From Marinifilum caeruleilacunae (GTDB lineage Bacteria > Bacteroidota > Bacteroidia > Bacteroidales > Marinifilaceae): DNA of 64,000 nt. Location: the NCBI RefSeq assembly GCF_013141825.1, contig NZ_RZNH01000023.1, positions 3,812-67,811 on the forward strand. Direction: 5' to 3'. A program made the translations under genes and the position numbers. Positions within the stretch are counted from its first letter, which is position 1; each line of letters begins with the position of its first letter. The notes under the pieces were generated by a model. The model saw nothing but the letters and a program-made list of their open reading frames with translations, searched no databases and had not been told where the DNA came from. Shown one piece after another: positions 1 through 7,455 of the stretch.

Positions 1-15
1 CATGTAAATAAGGTC

Positions 16-798
16 TTATTTATGGGTGAACTTTATCATTTGCTTATTATTGAATACAAGATAATAATCGTCAAAAAATGATTGAACAATACCATCTTTG
101 TAATAGGTACCCCAATTCGGGATTAATTTTAGTATTCTTCTAATCTCTTTTTCGATTTTTACATCACAGTAGGATTCAATCTTAATTTTTATAAGATTCC
201 CTTTTTTATTGGCTGCTATAAAAAAGCCTACCTCTTCATCGAATTCTATGCTATCATCAAATAATTCCCAATTAAAATTTCGATAGATAAAGCTTTTTAC
301 GTTTTCCTTATTTATCGAATATTCAATGTTTTTTGAGTTAAACTTTTCAATATTTTGAATACTGCCATTCTTGATTTCAAATAATAGTTCTTTTTCATAT
401 ACAATATCATATAAACGGGTTAATTGTCTACCAAAGCCTCCATAATAACTTCCGGTGACCCAATCAGCTTTAATTTTGCCATTAATAAATTTCGTATTAA
501 GAATTTTTTGTAATCGTTTATTGATTTTTCGGCCAGTCGAAAAACTGTATATGTTTTGCAGATATAAGACATCATTTTCAATTACCCATTCAGCTGTAAA
601 ACCATTCCAACAACAAGAGTAAATTGATTTTTCTTTATCCTGTATTTTTTTACAAACTTCAGGGAGGATTTCTATTGGAGATCTATCTAAATATAAAGTA
701 TCGCTCCCCATTATTAGTTTATCTGAAGCTTGCATAGTGGCAAGACTATCAATGAATCCAAACAGGATTAGAGATAAAATGAAGAATGATTTTTTCAT
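16..798 (-). CDS. Secreted protein of unknown function with TonB-C-like end
   Basis: A 260-residue protein with a clear N-terminal signal peptide (basic KK, then a hydrophobic run to about residue 22), so it is probably periplasmic or surface exposed. The middle part has a Cys-Cys-Trp cluster followed by TAEWVIENDVLYL, a pattern I associate with uncharacterised Bacteroidetes exported proteins. The last ~50 residues (EIRRILKLIPNW and following beta-strand-like segments) resemble the C-terminal domain of TonB-type proteins, where RVVKLMPKW is usual. No transmembrane anchor or proline-rich stretch is visible, so it is not itself a TonB. The next gene on the same strand is a HTH regulator ending 18 bp upstream. 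Function unknown; the TonB-like resemblance is by eye. Confidence 0.7.
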   Translation of the reverse strand: MKKSFFILSLILFGFIDSLATMQASDKLIMGSDTLYLDRSPIEILPEVCKKIQDKEKSIYSCCWNGFTAEWVIENDVLYLQNIYSFSTGRKINKRLQKILNTKFINGKIKADWVTGSYYGGFGRQLTRLYDIVYEKELLFEIKNGSIQNIEKFNSKNIEYSINKENVKSFIYRNFNWELFDDSIEFDEEVGFFIAANKKGNLIKIKIESYCDVKIEKEIRRILKLIPNWGTYYKDGIVQSFFDDYYLVFNNKQMIKFTHK

Positions 799-816
799 AA
801 TGATTAGGTAGTTTCT

Positions 817-1440
817 TTATGCTTCATCATCTGGGAGAATCTCATCTTCAATTTTAGTTTCATACCAGAACTCCTCTATTATTTTATGTCTGTATCTTGA
901 TATATATGGATGAAGATCTCTATAAAATGATTGAAACATTTCATTCGTTAATTCGCTAAACTGTTCAATATCTTCTTTGTGAATTGGTAAGGATTCTAAT
1001 TGTAGATTAATGAATTTATTTCGGATTGAATCTATTTCTGTAAACTTACTAGAAAGGTCTTTAAAATATTCTGTCTTTCTTTTTGATTTAGAATCCTTGA
1101 TGGTTGAATCGCTACTATTATAATTAACGGTTTGAAACATTAAAGCAGTATGATAATATTTAATCATTTCTAGCATCATGTTAGATTTCAAAATGATATC
1201 TGATAAGTTTTTAGAGTCATGATTATCATCTGTTTTCTTGGTGCCATCTCCAAATAATATCCAATCTGTTGATATCTCAAATTCTCTCTTAAGAGATTCT
1301 AATATTTTAGTATTTATCTCTCTTTTGCCTTGTTCAATCAACATTAATGTTGATCGGGACACGTTTAGCTTTTCAGCAAATTCATTTTGAGATAAATTTT
1401 TCTCAGTTCTCAATTCTTTAAGACGCTCAGCTACAGTCAT
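817..1440 (-). CDS. XRE-family HTH transcriptional regulator
   Basis: A 207-residue regulator. Residues 1-65 form a classic Cro/C1 helix-turn-helix (RLKELRTEKNLSQNEFAEKL, then VSRSTLMLIEQGKREI), followed by a helical, charged C-terminal half of unknown fold (about 75-207) that may dimerise or sense a ligand. It is divergent from a second HTH gene at 1576. The 135-bp intergenic space holds a perfect inverted repeat (1467-1496) and extra half-sites, so it probably represses both directions and keeps the downstream mobile element quiet, like a phage or ICE repressor. Its role as element repressor is inference from position. Confidence 0.85.
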   Translation of the reverse strand: MTVAERLKELRTEKNLSQNEFAEKLNVSRSTLMLIEQGKREINTKILESLKREFEISTDWILFGDGTKKTDDNHDSKNLSDIILKSNMMLEMIKYYHTALMFQTVNYNSSDSTIKDSKSKRKTEYFKDLSSKFTEIDSIRNKFINLQLESLPIHKEDIEQFSELTNEMFQSFYRDLHPYISRYRHKIIEEFWYETKIEDEILPDDEA

Positions 1441-1466
1441 TTTTAAATTGTTTCAAAAAATAAATT

Positions 1467-1496
1467 ACAAAACAACTCACTAAAGAGTTGTTTTGT
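1467..1496. promoter_or_regulatory. Palindromic operator between divergent HTH genes
   Basis: The arms ACAAAACAACTC and GAGTTGTTTTGT are perfect 12-bp reverse complements around a 6-nt spacer (ACTAAA). Further copies of the half-site follow: GTTGTTTTGTA at 1510-1520, in direct orientation 23 bp after the copy at 1487-1497, and GAGTTGTT at 1530-1537. This is the typical organisation of a repressor binding region serving two divergent promoters. Either HTH protein flanking it could be the ligand. Confidence 0.75.
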
Positions 1497-1575
1497 ATTC
1501 ATTTATTGCGTTGTTTTGTAATAGCGAATGAGTTGTTACGTTCGCAGTTTGTTAACCATTTTATCTCATAAAAAT

Positions 1576-1812
1576 ATGGAAAATAAAAGTAAAATAAAAG
1601 AGCTTGGAAATAAGCTTCCTAGAGGAGCTAAAATTAAAATATCACATAAGTGTGGTGTTTCCAGATCGCTTGTTACTCAGTTTTTTAATGGTAATAAAAC
1701 TCCTTCATTGGGCACAATCAAAAAAATATTGGTAGCAACATGTGAAGTTGTTGAAGATTACAAAAAGGAATCGAAAGCAATAGATCTAATAGTTGACACT
1801 ATAAATCTTTAA
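1576..1812 (+). CDS. Small HTH DNA-binding protein
   Basis: A 78-residue protein from the ATG at 1576. The frame is open from 1528, but the extra 16 codons lie within the operator-rich leader and do not look protein-like, so I chose the inner ATG. A helix-turn-helix is visible (ISHKCGVSRSLVTQFFNGNK, then PSLGTIKKIL), similar to Cro-like proteins. It lies opposite the XRE regulator and is first in the rightward gene series. A Cro-like or antirepressor role in the mobile element's switch is plausible but inferred. Confidence 0.75.
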   Translation: MENKSKIKELGNKLPRGAKIKISHKCGVSRSLVTQFFNGNKTPSLGTIKKILVATCEVVEDYKKESKAIDLIVDTINL

Positions 1813-1819
1813 TGAGTAT

Positions 1820-1829
1820 AAAACAACTC
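1820..1829. promoter_or_regulatory. Isolated operator half-site before the excisionase-like gene
   Basis: AAAACAACTC repeats exactly the left arm core of the 1467-1496 palindrome and sits 27 bp before the ATG at 1856. This suggests that the gene is under the same regulator. Confidence 0.5.
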
Positions 1830-1855
1830 TTCAATCTATATTATACAGCGCAAAT

Positions 1856-2149
1856 ATGACTGAGAAAATACTACAAGTCTCTGAAATGAATGCTTCAGAT
1901 CTGACAAAACAATTTCAATTACTTACACAAAAGCTGTCTGAGTTAGAGCAATATATCAAGCCAGTAAAACAAGAAACTCTATTAAGCCCTAAAGATGTTA
2001 TGGAGTGGCTTAAGATTACTCCTCCTACATTAAATGATTGGGCTAAAAAAGGCATATTAACCAGATATAAATTAGGTAACCGAGCTTTTTATAAGAAAGA
2101 AGAAATAATTGAGAGTTTAGACGGTTCGAAATATTCAGATAGACTATGA
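1856..2149 (+). CDS. Excisionase/MerR-like HTH_17 DNA-binding protein
   Basis: A 97-residue protein. An N-terminal coiled-coil-prone segment (about 15-40) precedes a winged helix of the kind found in Bacteroidetes excisionase-family proteins: LSPKDVMEWLKITPPTLNDW, then KKGILTRYKLGNRAFYKKEEI at about 44-88. Such proteins bind attachment-site DNA as recombination directionality factors or act as small regulators. The stop codon overlaps the start of the next gene (ATGA), implying translational coupling. No tyrosine integrase is present in the window, so a role with the serine recombinase at 3929 or an out-of-window integrase is inferred only. Confidence 0.8.
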   Translation: MTEKILQVSEMNASDLTKQFQLLTQKLSELEQYIKPVKQETLLSPKDVMEWLKITPPTLNDWAKKGILTRYKLGNRAFYKKEEIIESLDGSKYSDRL

Positions 2150-2376
2150 TTACATTTTCAAATAGATCCAATTTAGTATTTCGAATCTTGTTTTTATTCT
2201 TAGCTATTGGGGCTTTAATAGGAGTTTTCTACGGAGTCTACTTTCACATATTTTCATGCCTTGCATTTATAAGTGTATATGTGTTTTCTGCACCGGAAAG
2301 AAAAACTAAAAGTAAGCCTGTAAAAAACTGCACAAAAGAAACTTACATTCTAAAACTAAATGTAGCACGCCAATAA
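2146..2376 (+). CDS. Small membrane protein
   Basis: A 76-residue protein starting in the ATGA overlap with the preceding HTH gene. It has two closely spaced hydrophobic segments (about 10-29 and 30-48: FRILFLFLAIGALIGVFYG and FHIFSCLAFISVYVF), then a basic tail. It resembles no family I can name. By position it belongs to the mobile element; a holin-like, coat-like or simply accessory role cannot be decided. Confidence 0.6.
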   Translation: MITFSNRSNLVFRILFLFLAIGALIGVFYGVYFHIFSCLAFISVYVFSAPERKTKSKPVKNCTKETYILKLNVARQ

Positions 2377-2397
2377 AAATAGGTACAGATACACCAT

Positions 2398-2424
2398 TTT
2401 TTCAGATTGAAAAATTCTGAAAAA
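2398..2424. promoter_or_regulatory. Hairpin upstream of the replication gene
   Basis: TTTTTCAGA and TCTGAAAAA form a 9-bp stem with a 9-nt loop. It could be a terminator for the short upstream operon or part of a replication or regulatory region. Copies of a TAC..ATACACC-like motif flank it (2382-2397 and 2460-2475). Confidence 0.4.
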
Positions 2425-2522
2425 TCCGACTTTGGAAAGCAGGATACGCACAAATTTTTGATACGCATGCACCATTATTTTTGGACAAATAACTAACCGC
2501 CTTTTATACTCCTCTCTCACCA

Positions 2523-3932
2523 GTGATAGATTGCATTATCATAGAACTTACTGACTTTGATATCAGCCAGTGGTTAAACCACTCAAAGTTGAAATTCAAT
2601 GTATTGACCTCAATTGATACCGGTGAGTTAATTGGCAGTAAAAAAGCATATTACAATGGTTTGGAGTTTACCATAGAACCCAAAGGGAAAGTAAAAATCA
2701 AAGGATCTATCCATAAGTATTACAATGAAGGATTACACAATGGAGATCGTTTTACATTTGATGATTTTGTAAAGGCAGTTAGCCTCCTTTCAGAGTTCGG
2801 AGTAATACCGGAAAAGGCCCTACTAAGAGGTTTTGAAATTGGTCTGAATTTGGATACTACCAAGTCAAAAATAGATACCAAAGGCTTTTTAGATAGCATC
2901 TTATATTGTCGTGGCGTGGAAGGTTCAGACATGGAAATAAACGGGAAAACCGGTTATGGGTACCGCTTTAAAACCACCAACACCACATACAAGTTCTACG
3001 ATAAGATGGAACAAGCCTGTTTACAGTCAGAAAGGCTGCGCATAGAAACCAAGTTCACCAAAATGAGGGCTGTTGAAAGTTTCCATATTAGAACTTTGGC
3101 CGATTTAATGAATAAGGAAAAACTTAGCAAGTTGATAGCTGCTAAGTATGTAAGATTCATTGATGAAACCATTTTCTTTGAATGGAATCAGATCAAGACA
3201 CCTCGCAGGCTTCCAATTAAATACAGAAACAAATTCAGGGATTTAAGAAATCCTGATTGGTGGATAAAGGATGATCGTTGCCGGAAGGAAAGAAACCAAA
3301 ACAAAAAGCTACTGGAAAAACTCATAGACAAGTACGCCAAACGCAACATTAAAACCATCCTGAAAGACCTAATTCTATTGGAACTTCAAGCCTTTTCACG
3401 CAGTAAAAAAGGGGACAGATACACCGAATTTGAAAGCCTTTTCTTCCCAAACCCAATCAATACAAACAACGCAGAAAAAAAGGGTACGAATACACCATGT
3501 ATTGTATGGTGCGATCCGGCCGACCAGAGGGAGGTAAAAAAAGAGAAAAGATATTGTGAGGTATGCGGAAAGGAAATCACACACCAAAGAAAAGGTTCAA
3601 AATATTGTTCCCATAACAGAAAGTGCAGGGATACGGCCTATAACCTTAAAATTTCAGAAAAGAGAAAAACCAAAAGGCTAAAGCAGGAAAAAGAGATTAC
3701 CAAAATTATAAAGGAAATCGGTAGCCAGTTGCAGCTTGTCAGAACTACCAACCCCAAAAACAAAAGAAATCATCCAAGAGGAAAACCAATGAGAAGAACC
3801 TCAATAGTTGTTTCGGCCAATGGGAGAAAAAGATACTTCCACGGCTCGGCAGCAAGATTCTTTATACAAGAATTTGAAAAGAAGACAGAATCAAATGATA
3901 TCAACCCTAAAACTAAATTAAAGAGCGCATGA
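2523..3932 (+). CDS. G2P-like phage/plasmid replication initiation protein with zinc finger
   Basis: A 469-residue protein starting at a GTG codon at 2523. Residues 1-220 match the pattern of filamentous-phage gene II-type replication initiators found in Bacteroidetes plasmids and elements: the GSIHKYYNEG motif at 61-70, FTFDDFVKAVSLLSEFG, a FEIGLNLDT segment near 104-112, then LRIETKFTKMR and the HIRTLADLMN region. A treble-clef-like zinc finger follows at C345, C348, C362 and C368, then a basic tail. Proteins of this class nick and religate one strand to start rolling-circle replication. The stop overlaps the serine recombinase start by four bases. No catalytic Tyr can be assigned confidently by eye. 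Confidence 0.75.
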   Translation: MIDCIIIELTDFDISQWLNHSKLKFNVLTSIDTGELIGSKKAYYNGLEFTIEPKGKVKIKGSIHKYYNEGLHNGDRFTFDDFVKAVSLLSEFGVIPEKALLRGFEIGLNLDTTKSKIDTKGFLDSILYCRGVEGSDMEINGKTGYGYRFKTTNTTYKFYDKMEQACLQSERLRIETKFTKMRAVESFHIRTLADLMNKEKLSKLIAAKYVRFIDETIFFEWNQIKTPRRLPIKYRNKFRDLRNPDWWIKDDRCRKERNQNKKLLEKLIDKYAKRNIKTILKDLILLELQAFSRSKKGDRYTEFESLFFPNPINTNNAEKKGTNTPCIVWCDPADQREVKKEKRYCEVCGKEITHQRKGSKYCSHNRKCRDTAYNLKISEKRKTKRLKQEKEITKIIKEIGSQLQLVRTTNPKNKRNHPRGKPMRRTSIVVSANGRKRYFHGSAARFFIQEFEKKTESNDINPKTKLKSA

Positions 3933-4558
3933 GCACAGATAAGAAAGTCTACAAATATGCCAGAGTTTCAACCATAGGACAAAAGGAAGATCGTCAGGTG
4001 GATGGTCTCAAAGATGTAGATGGTGAATTGGTCATAGATAAACATTCCGGTATGGTACCCTTTGAAGAAAGACCAGCAGGAAAGATCATACTAGATGCAG
4101 TTGAGAAAGGTAAAATCTCTGGGCTGGTAGTCTGGAATTTTGACCGCTTGGGTAGAAATGTATCAGACATGCTAAAAACCCTTGAAATCATGAAAGACAA
4201 TGAGATCACGGTTACCATTCAGAAAATTGGAATGAAAAGTTACATCAACGGCCACTACAATCAAATGTTTGACTTCATGTCCGCCTTAATGGTTTTGGCT
4301 GCAAGAATGGAATATGACCGGATCAAGGAAAGACAAGCTGAAGGAATTGCCATTGCCAAAGCAAAAGGAATTTACAAGCTACATGCCGGTAAAGGAAAAA
4401 TGACAGATGAGCAATTCGAAAAACAACATGAAGACATTATCGAATTGTTGGGAGATGGAAAGTCGATCAGGAATATTGCCAAGTTGGTTAAAAAATCAGT
4501 TTCCACCGTTCAGCGAGTCAAAAAGCATTTAGACACACAAAAAGCGTATTCAAATTAG
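3929..4558 (+). CDS. Small serine recombinase (resolvase/invertase family)
   Basis: A 209-residue protein with a complete small-serine-recombinase catalytic domain. It has YARVST with catalytic Ser14 and Arg12, and the WNFDRLGRN motif with Asp72, Arg73 and Arg76. These correspond to the known Ser10, Arg8, Asp67, Arg68 and Arg71 of gamma-delta resolvase. The helical E-helix region (about 105-140) is followed by a C-terminal HTH (about 165-200: DGKSIRNIAKLVKKSVSTVQ). It would cut and rejoin short crossover sites to resolve multimers, invert DNA or integrate the element. It is translationally coupled to the replication gene, and repeated motifs just downstream could be its site. Confidence 0.9.
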   Translation: MSTDKKVYKYARVSTIGQKEDRQVDGLKDVDGELVIDKHSGMVPFEERPAGKIILDAVEKGKISGLVVWNFDRLGRNVSDMLKTLEIMKDNEITVTIQKIGMKSYINGHYNQMFDFMSALMVLAARMEYDRIKERQAEGIAIAKAKGIYKLHAGKGKMTDEQFEKQHEDIIELLGDGKSIRNIAKLVKKSVSTVQRVKKHLDTQKAYSN

Positions 4559-4656
4559 CCTCACCACAATGAATACACAAAAAGAGTCAGTATTGATGCT
4601 TTTGACCCTATTCAGGTGTGAGGACAAAAGGCTATACGCTAAAATGAATACAAAAC
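4535..4656. repeat. Direct-repeat cluster after the recombinase gene
   Basis: ACACAAAAAGCG (4535-4546) and ACACAAAAAGAG (4575-4586) are near-identical direct repeats. AATGAATACA occurs at 4568-4577 and again at 4643-4652. GCGTATT near 4545 and GCTATACGCT at 4631-4640 are related. Clustered short repeats beside a serine recombinase gene resemble a res-type site; the assignment is inference. Confidence 0.35.
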
Positions 4657-4690
4657 AAGAATTTCATTCAAACCACTACATAAATTAAAA

Positions 4691-4927
4691 ATGAATTACA
4701 GAACAATGAACCGAAAGGAACTTGCCATTGAATTGGGAGTTTCTTATTCAACCCTAAATCGGAGGATCAAAAAAATGGATCCCGTATTTCGAAAGCAGAT
4801 AAAAGGAGATCAAGTGCTATTCGAAGAACAAGTACGATACATCCATGAAAATATCGATTTGAGAAAACGATCAGAAATTGGTCTTGGAAAAGATCAAATG
4901 AAAAAGTTAAAAGAAGGACAAGTGTAA
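4691..4927 (+). CDS. Small HTH protein
   Basis: A 78-residue basic protein containing a simple helix-turn-helix near residues 8-30 (RKELAIELGVSYSTLNRRIK). The ATG at 4691 and an in-frame ATG 15 bp later are both possible starts. It lies in the same direction as the replication and recombinase genes with short gaps, so it is probably an accessory regulator of the mobile element. No named family recognised. Confidence 0.65.
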   Translation: MNYRTMNRKELAIELGVSYSTLNRRIKKMDPVFRKQIKGDQVLFEEQVRYIHENIDLRKRSEIGLGKDQMKKLKEGQV

Positions 4928-4960
4928 AATCAAGAAGTAAAGACGATAAGAATTTTAAAA

Positions 4961-5290
4961 ATGCAAGACAGTAAGAAAAAGGCTTTGATAGATATCATAG
5001 AATCCATGGTGATTGTGGAAAGGACATTTACGGCCATTGAAAGATTAACCGGAGGAATTGAATTAACCATGAAACTCTCTAAATGGTGGTCATTAATCAC
5101 CTTGTTAGGATTGGATTCTACAAGTGATGAAATAGAAGTAGACAAAGCTTGTGAAGAGTGTAGAGATACTTTTTTAGAGATCAGTCAGTGTGATTTATCC
5201 AGTGAAAAGGCAGCAGAAACCATTTACAACGAATTTGACCGGATTATCACCAGAACACTTGCCAAGTATCCAAAGTTGAAAGCAGCATAG
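4961..5290 (+). CDS. Unknown element-borne protein
   Basis: A 109-residue, mostly helical, acidic protein without signal peptide or convincing membrane segment. A short hydrophobic patch (WWSLITLLGL, about 43-52) sits between charged helices. Two Cys at EACEEC-like spacing (KACEECR, about 65-71) are visible. I do not recognise the family. Its place between a HTH gene and a zinc-finger gene suggests an accessory function of the mobile element. Confidence 0.55.
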   Translation: MQDSKKKALIDIIESMVIVERTFTAIERLTGGIELTMKLSKWWSLITLLGLDSTSDEIEVDKACEECRDTFLEISQCDLSSEKAAETIYNEFDRIITRTLAKYPKLKAA

Positions 5291-5380
5291 ATTAAAAGGT
5301 GAAACCGGATATACAGGATAATCCACCATAGATATAAAATCAGAATCATTTATACCAACAATTAAAAACACATAGAAAAA

Positions 5381-6064
5381 ATGGAATGCGAAGTATGTAA
5401 TAAGCCCATCATAGGGAAAAGATCAGATAGTCGTTACTGCTCTATAAGTTGCAGGAACAAGGCTTATAAAATAAGAGTAGAATTAAGACGAGAAAAGGAG
5501 TTAGAGGACTCAGAAGATACTTTAACGGCCCAAGACTTGGAATTTTTAGCAGCAAGGCAAATTAAAGCGGAAACCATCCAAGAACTACGAAGCTTGGATC
5601 GGGAACACTTTAATGCAATTATGAGCCTTAAAACCGAGTATGAGAGCAAAATTAAAACACTGGAAGATACTAACCTTAAAAATGATTTTAAGATCGAGAG
5701 ATTACAGGATAAAATCAGTGATTTAAAAGAGAAGCATGCAAAGGAGTTGACTGAAGCAAGTACAAATACCACTAAGGATACTGTAACGGCTATTTCTCAA
5801 ATGCCAGCCATTCAAACCGCATTAGGAGCCTTTGCAAGTAATGTGATTCCTATCAAGTCAGAGGGATTATCCGGTGTAGAGGAGCAAATTAGCATACAAG
5901 AAAGGCAGATTGTAGACTCTATAAGACGCATGCAACCAGACATACAGGAAAACTTAATACAAGTACTGTACTTCCTATTTGCCAAGAATCATGAGGAACA
6001 GATGCAGATATTTAGAACTTTACAGGCCTATTTTGAATCCTCGAATGAGGATGAAGACATTTAA
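5381..6064 (+). CDS. Zinc-finger coiled-coil protein, finger shared with the replication protein
   Basis: A 227-residue protein. Its N-terminus is a compact zinc finger (C3, C6, C20, C24; CEVCNKPI, then RYCSISCRNKAY) closely matching the one in the replication initiator at 2523 (C345, C348, C362, C368; CEVCGKEI, then KYCS, CRDTAY). Residues about 60-130 are highly charged and heptad-like (a predicted coiled coil), followed by a helical C-terminal region. The shared finger suggests a common DNA or protein partner in replication or maintenance of the element. Function otherwise unknown. Confidence 0.65.
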   Translation: MECEVCNKPIIGKRSDSRYCSISCRNKAYKIRVELRREKELEDSEDTLTAQDLEFLAARQIKAETIQELRSLDREHFNAIMSLKTEYESKIKTLEDTNLKNDFKIERLQDKISDLKEKHAKELTEASTNTTKDTVTAISQMPAIQTALGAFASNVIPIKSEGLSGVEEQISIQERQIVDSIRRMQPDIQENLIQVLYFLFAKNHEEQMQIFRTLQAYFESSNEDEDI

Positions 6065-6974
6065 AAGGTTCTTCTAAACCACTTCTAAATATCCTATCAT
6101 GGGGCTAATTGGTGTTTCTGACTCAGTTTAATAGCTGATATTCAGAAATATTGATTGGTCTTTTTTCTTTTCCAACGAGTGTTATCCTTCTTTAAGGTAC
6201 TTTGAAGGAAGATAAAGTTATTTTTAATCCATCTCTTTTATCCTGAAAATGAGAAGTGAAAGCTTCAAATCCCAATCCTGAAATCATTTATCTGTCTGAA
6301 AGGTACTTCAAGGGAGTTTAAAAGAGTTTATCCCTGATATTCAGCATAAAGAAAAAATGCCTAATCAATGGAATAAGAACATTTTACAAAAACAAATTTC
6401 ATCACTCCATACAGGCATTATCCCTATTATCCTGCTTCAAAGGTGGGAAACCGTTTATTTTCTCCACACTAAAAATCACATTAACAAACTTATTTTTAAT
6501 TGATAACAAGTCTTTTGAAAATCTGATTACAAAGTAATTTCTAACCAATATGTAGGAAACGTCTCAAGATATCTAAGTGATACTTAATAACAACTAAATT
6601 GATTTTGAGAAAGGTATTCTCCTTTAGACTCCTTTTAGGTATCTAAGCTTTTTAATGTTTGTATAGATATAAATCAAAATTCACTTGGGAATACAATCTT
6701 TTTATACAAGGCATACCAACAATGAATCACTTACTTATATAATATTAATTAATTTAGTCTTAATAGATATTGTATAAGTGTCAAACAATTATATTATGAT
6801 TCTAATATGATTCGTAATCAATATGTTAATTTTAAAGTTCATGATTGATTAATAAATCATGAAAAGTATTAAACAATAACACTTTTTAAGAAGAATATGA
6901 GAGAAATAACAACCATATGGTTGTTATAACATAGTTGACCACTATTAAAATACAACTTATAAACTAGATAAATA
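6065..6974. other. 910-bp AT-rich intergenic region with repeated motifs
   Basis: I see no convincing gene here. It contains two copies of an imperfect palindrome centred on GGTACTT (AAGGTACTTTGAAGG at about 6196-6210 and AAGGTACTTCAAGGG at about 6301-6315), two copies of CTGATATTCAG (about 6136 and 6336), and an inverted repeat CATGATT/AATCATG at 6840-6861. It ends in the 22-bp palindrome listed separately. It separates the mobile element from the TIR operon and could hold an origin, attachment region or decayed genes. Confidence 0.5.
6906..6927. promoter_or_regulatory. Perfect 22-bp palindrome before the TIR operon
   Basis: ATAACAACCAT is followed directly by its exact reverse complement ATGGTTGTTAT. 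It lies 47 bp before the ATG of the first TIR gene, in the expected promoter region. It is a good operator candidate for a dimeric regulator. No regulator gene is adjacent, so the ligand is unknown. Confidence 0.6.
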
Positions 6975-7451
6975 ATGGCAAAAGTATTTATAAGTCATCA
7001 AAAAAGAGATCGTGAGCAGGCTAAGCAAATTGCGGATTATTTAAAGTCTGTTAATATTGATGTGTATTTTGATGAATTCGACAGAGAATTACAACAAGCA
7101 GATAGAGACGATAATCCTAAGGGTGTTGTTGCTGCAATAAAAAAGGGCATTAGAAGTTCAACTCATATGTTATGCATTATTTCTCCAAATACCTTATACT
7201 CTAAATGGGTTCCTTTTGAGGTTGGATATGGATATGATACTACAGAATTAGCTACTTTAACACTTCAAGGGATTAGGAATTCTGATTTGCCAGATTATAT
7301 AAAAACAGCACCCATTATTCGAGATATTTACGATATTAATCAGTTTGTAAGAAAACATGGAAGCTCAGTTATACTTGAAAGTCGCAATTATTCAGATTAC
7401 AAAAGTTCTTTACATCCTCTTAGTAATGTAATGGACGCAATCATAACATAG
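6975..7451 (+). CDS. TIR-domain protein
   Basis: A 158-residue protein that is essentially one TIR domain. The first strand is KVFISHQKRD (3-12). The second region is DYLKSVNIDVYFDEFDREL. The core HMLCIISPNTLYSKWVPFEV (64-83) includes Trp78 and Glu82, the position of the catalytic glutamate in TIR NADases. Bacterial TIR domains commonly cleave NAD+ or convert it to signalling cyclic ADP-ribose isomers in phage defence. It is the first gene of a three-gene operon; the next ORF starts 4 bp after its stop. No fused sensor or effector domain is present. NADase activity is inferred from the fold. Confidence 0.85.
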   Translation: MAKVFISHQKRDREQAKQIADYLKSVNIDVYFDEFDRELQQADRDDNPKGVVAAIKKGIRSSTHMLCIISPNTLYSKWVPFEVGYGYDTTELATLTLQGIRNSDLPDYIKTAPIIRDIYDINQFVRKHGSSVILESRNYSDYKSSLHPLSNVMDAIIT

Positions 7452-7455
7452 TATC

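Noticed and set aside
4535-4656. CRISPR array
   Set aside because: Repeats are too short and irregular, without equal spacers; no cas genes anywhere in the window.
817-6064. Complete inovirus-like prophage
   Set aside because: The G2P-like initiator fits, but I see no Zot-like ATPase, coat or minor capsid genes.
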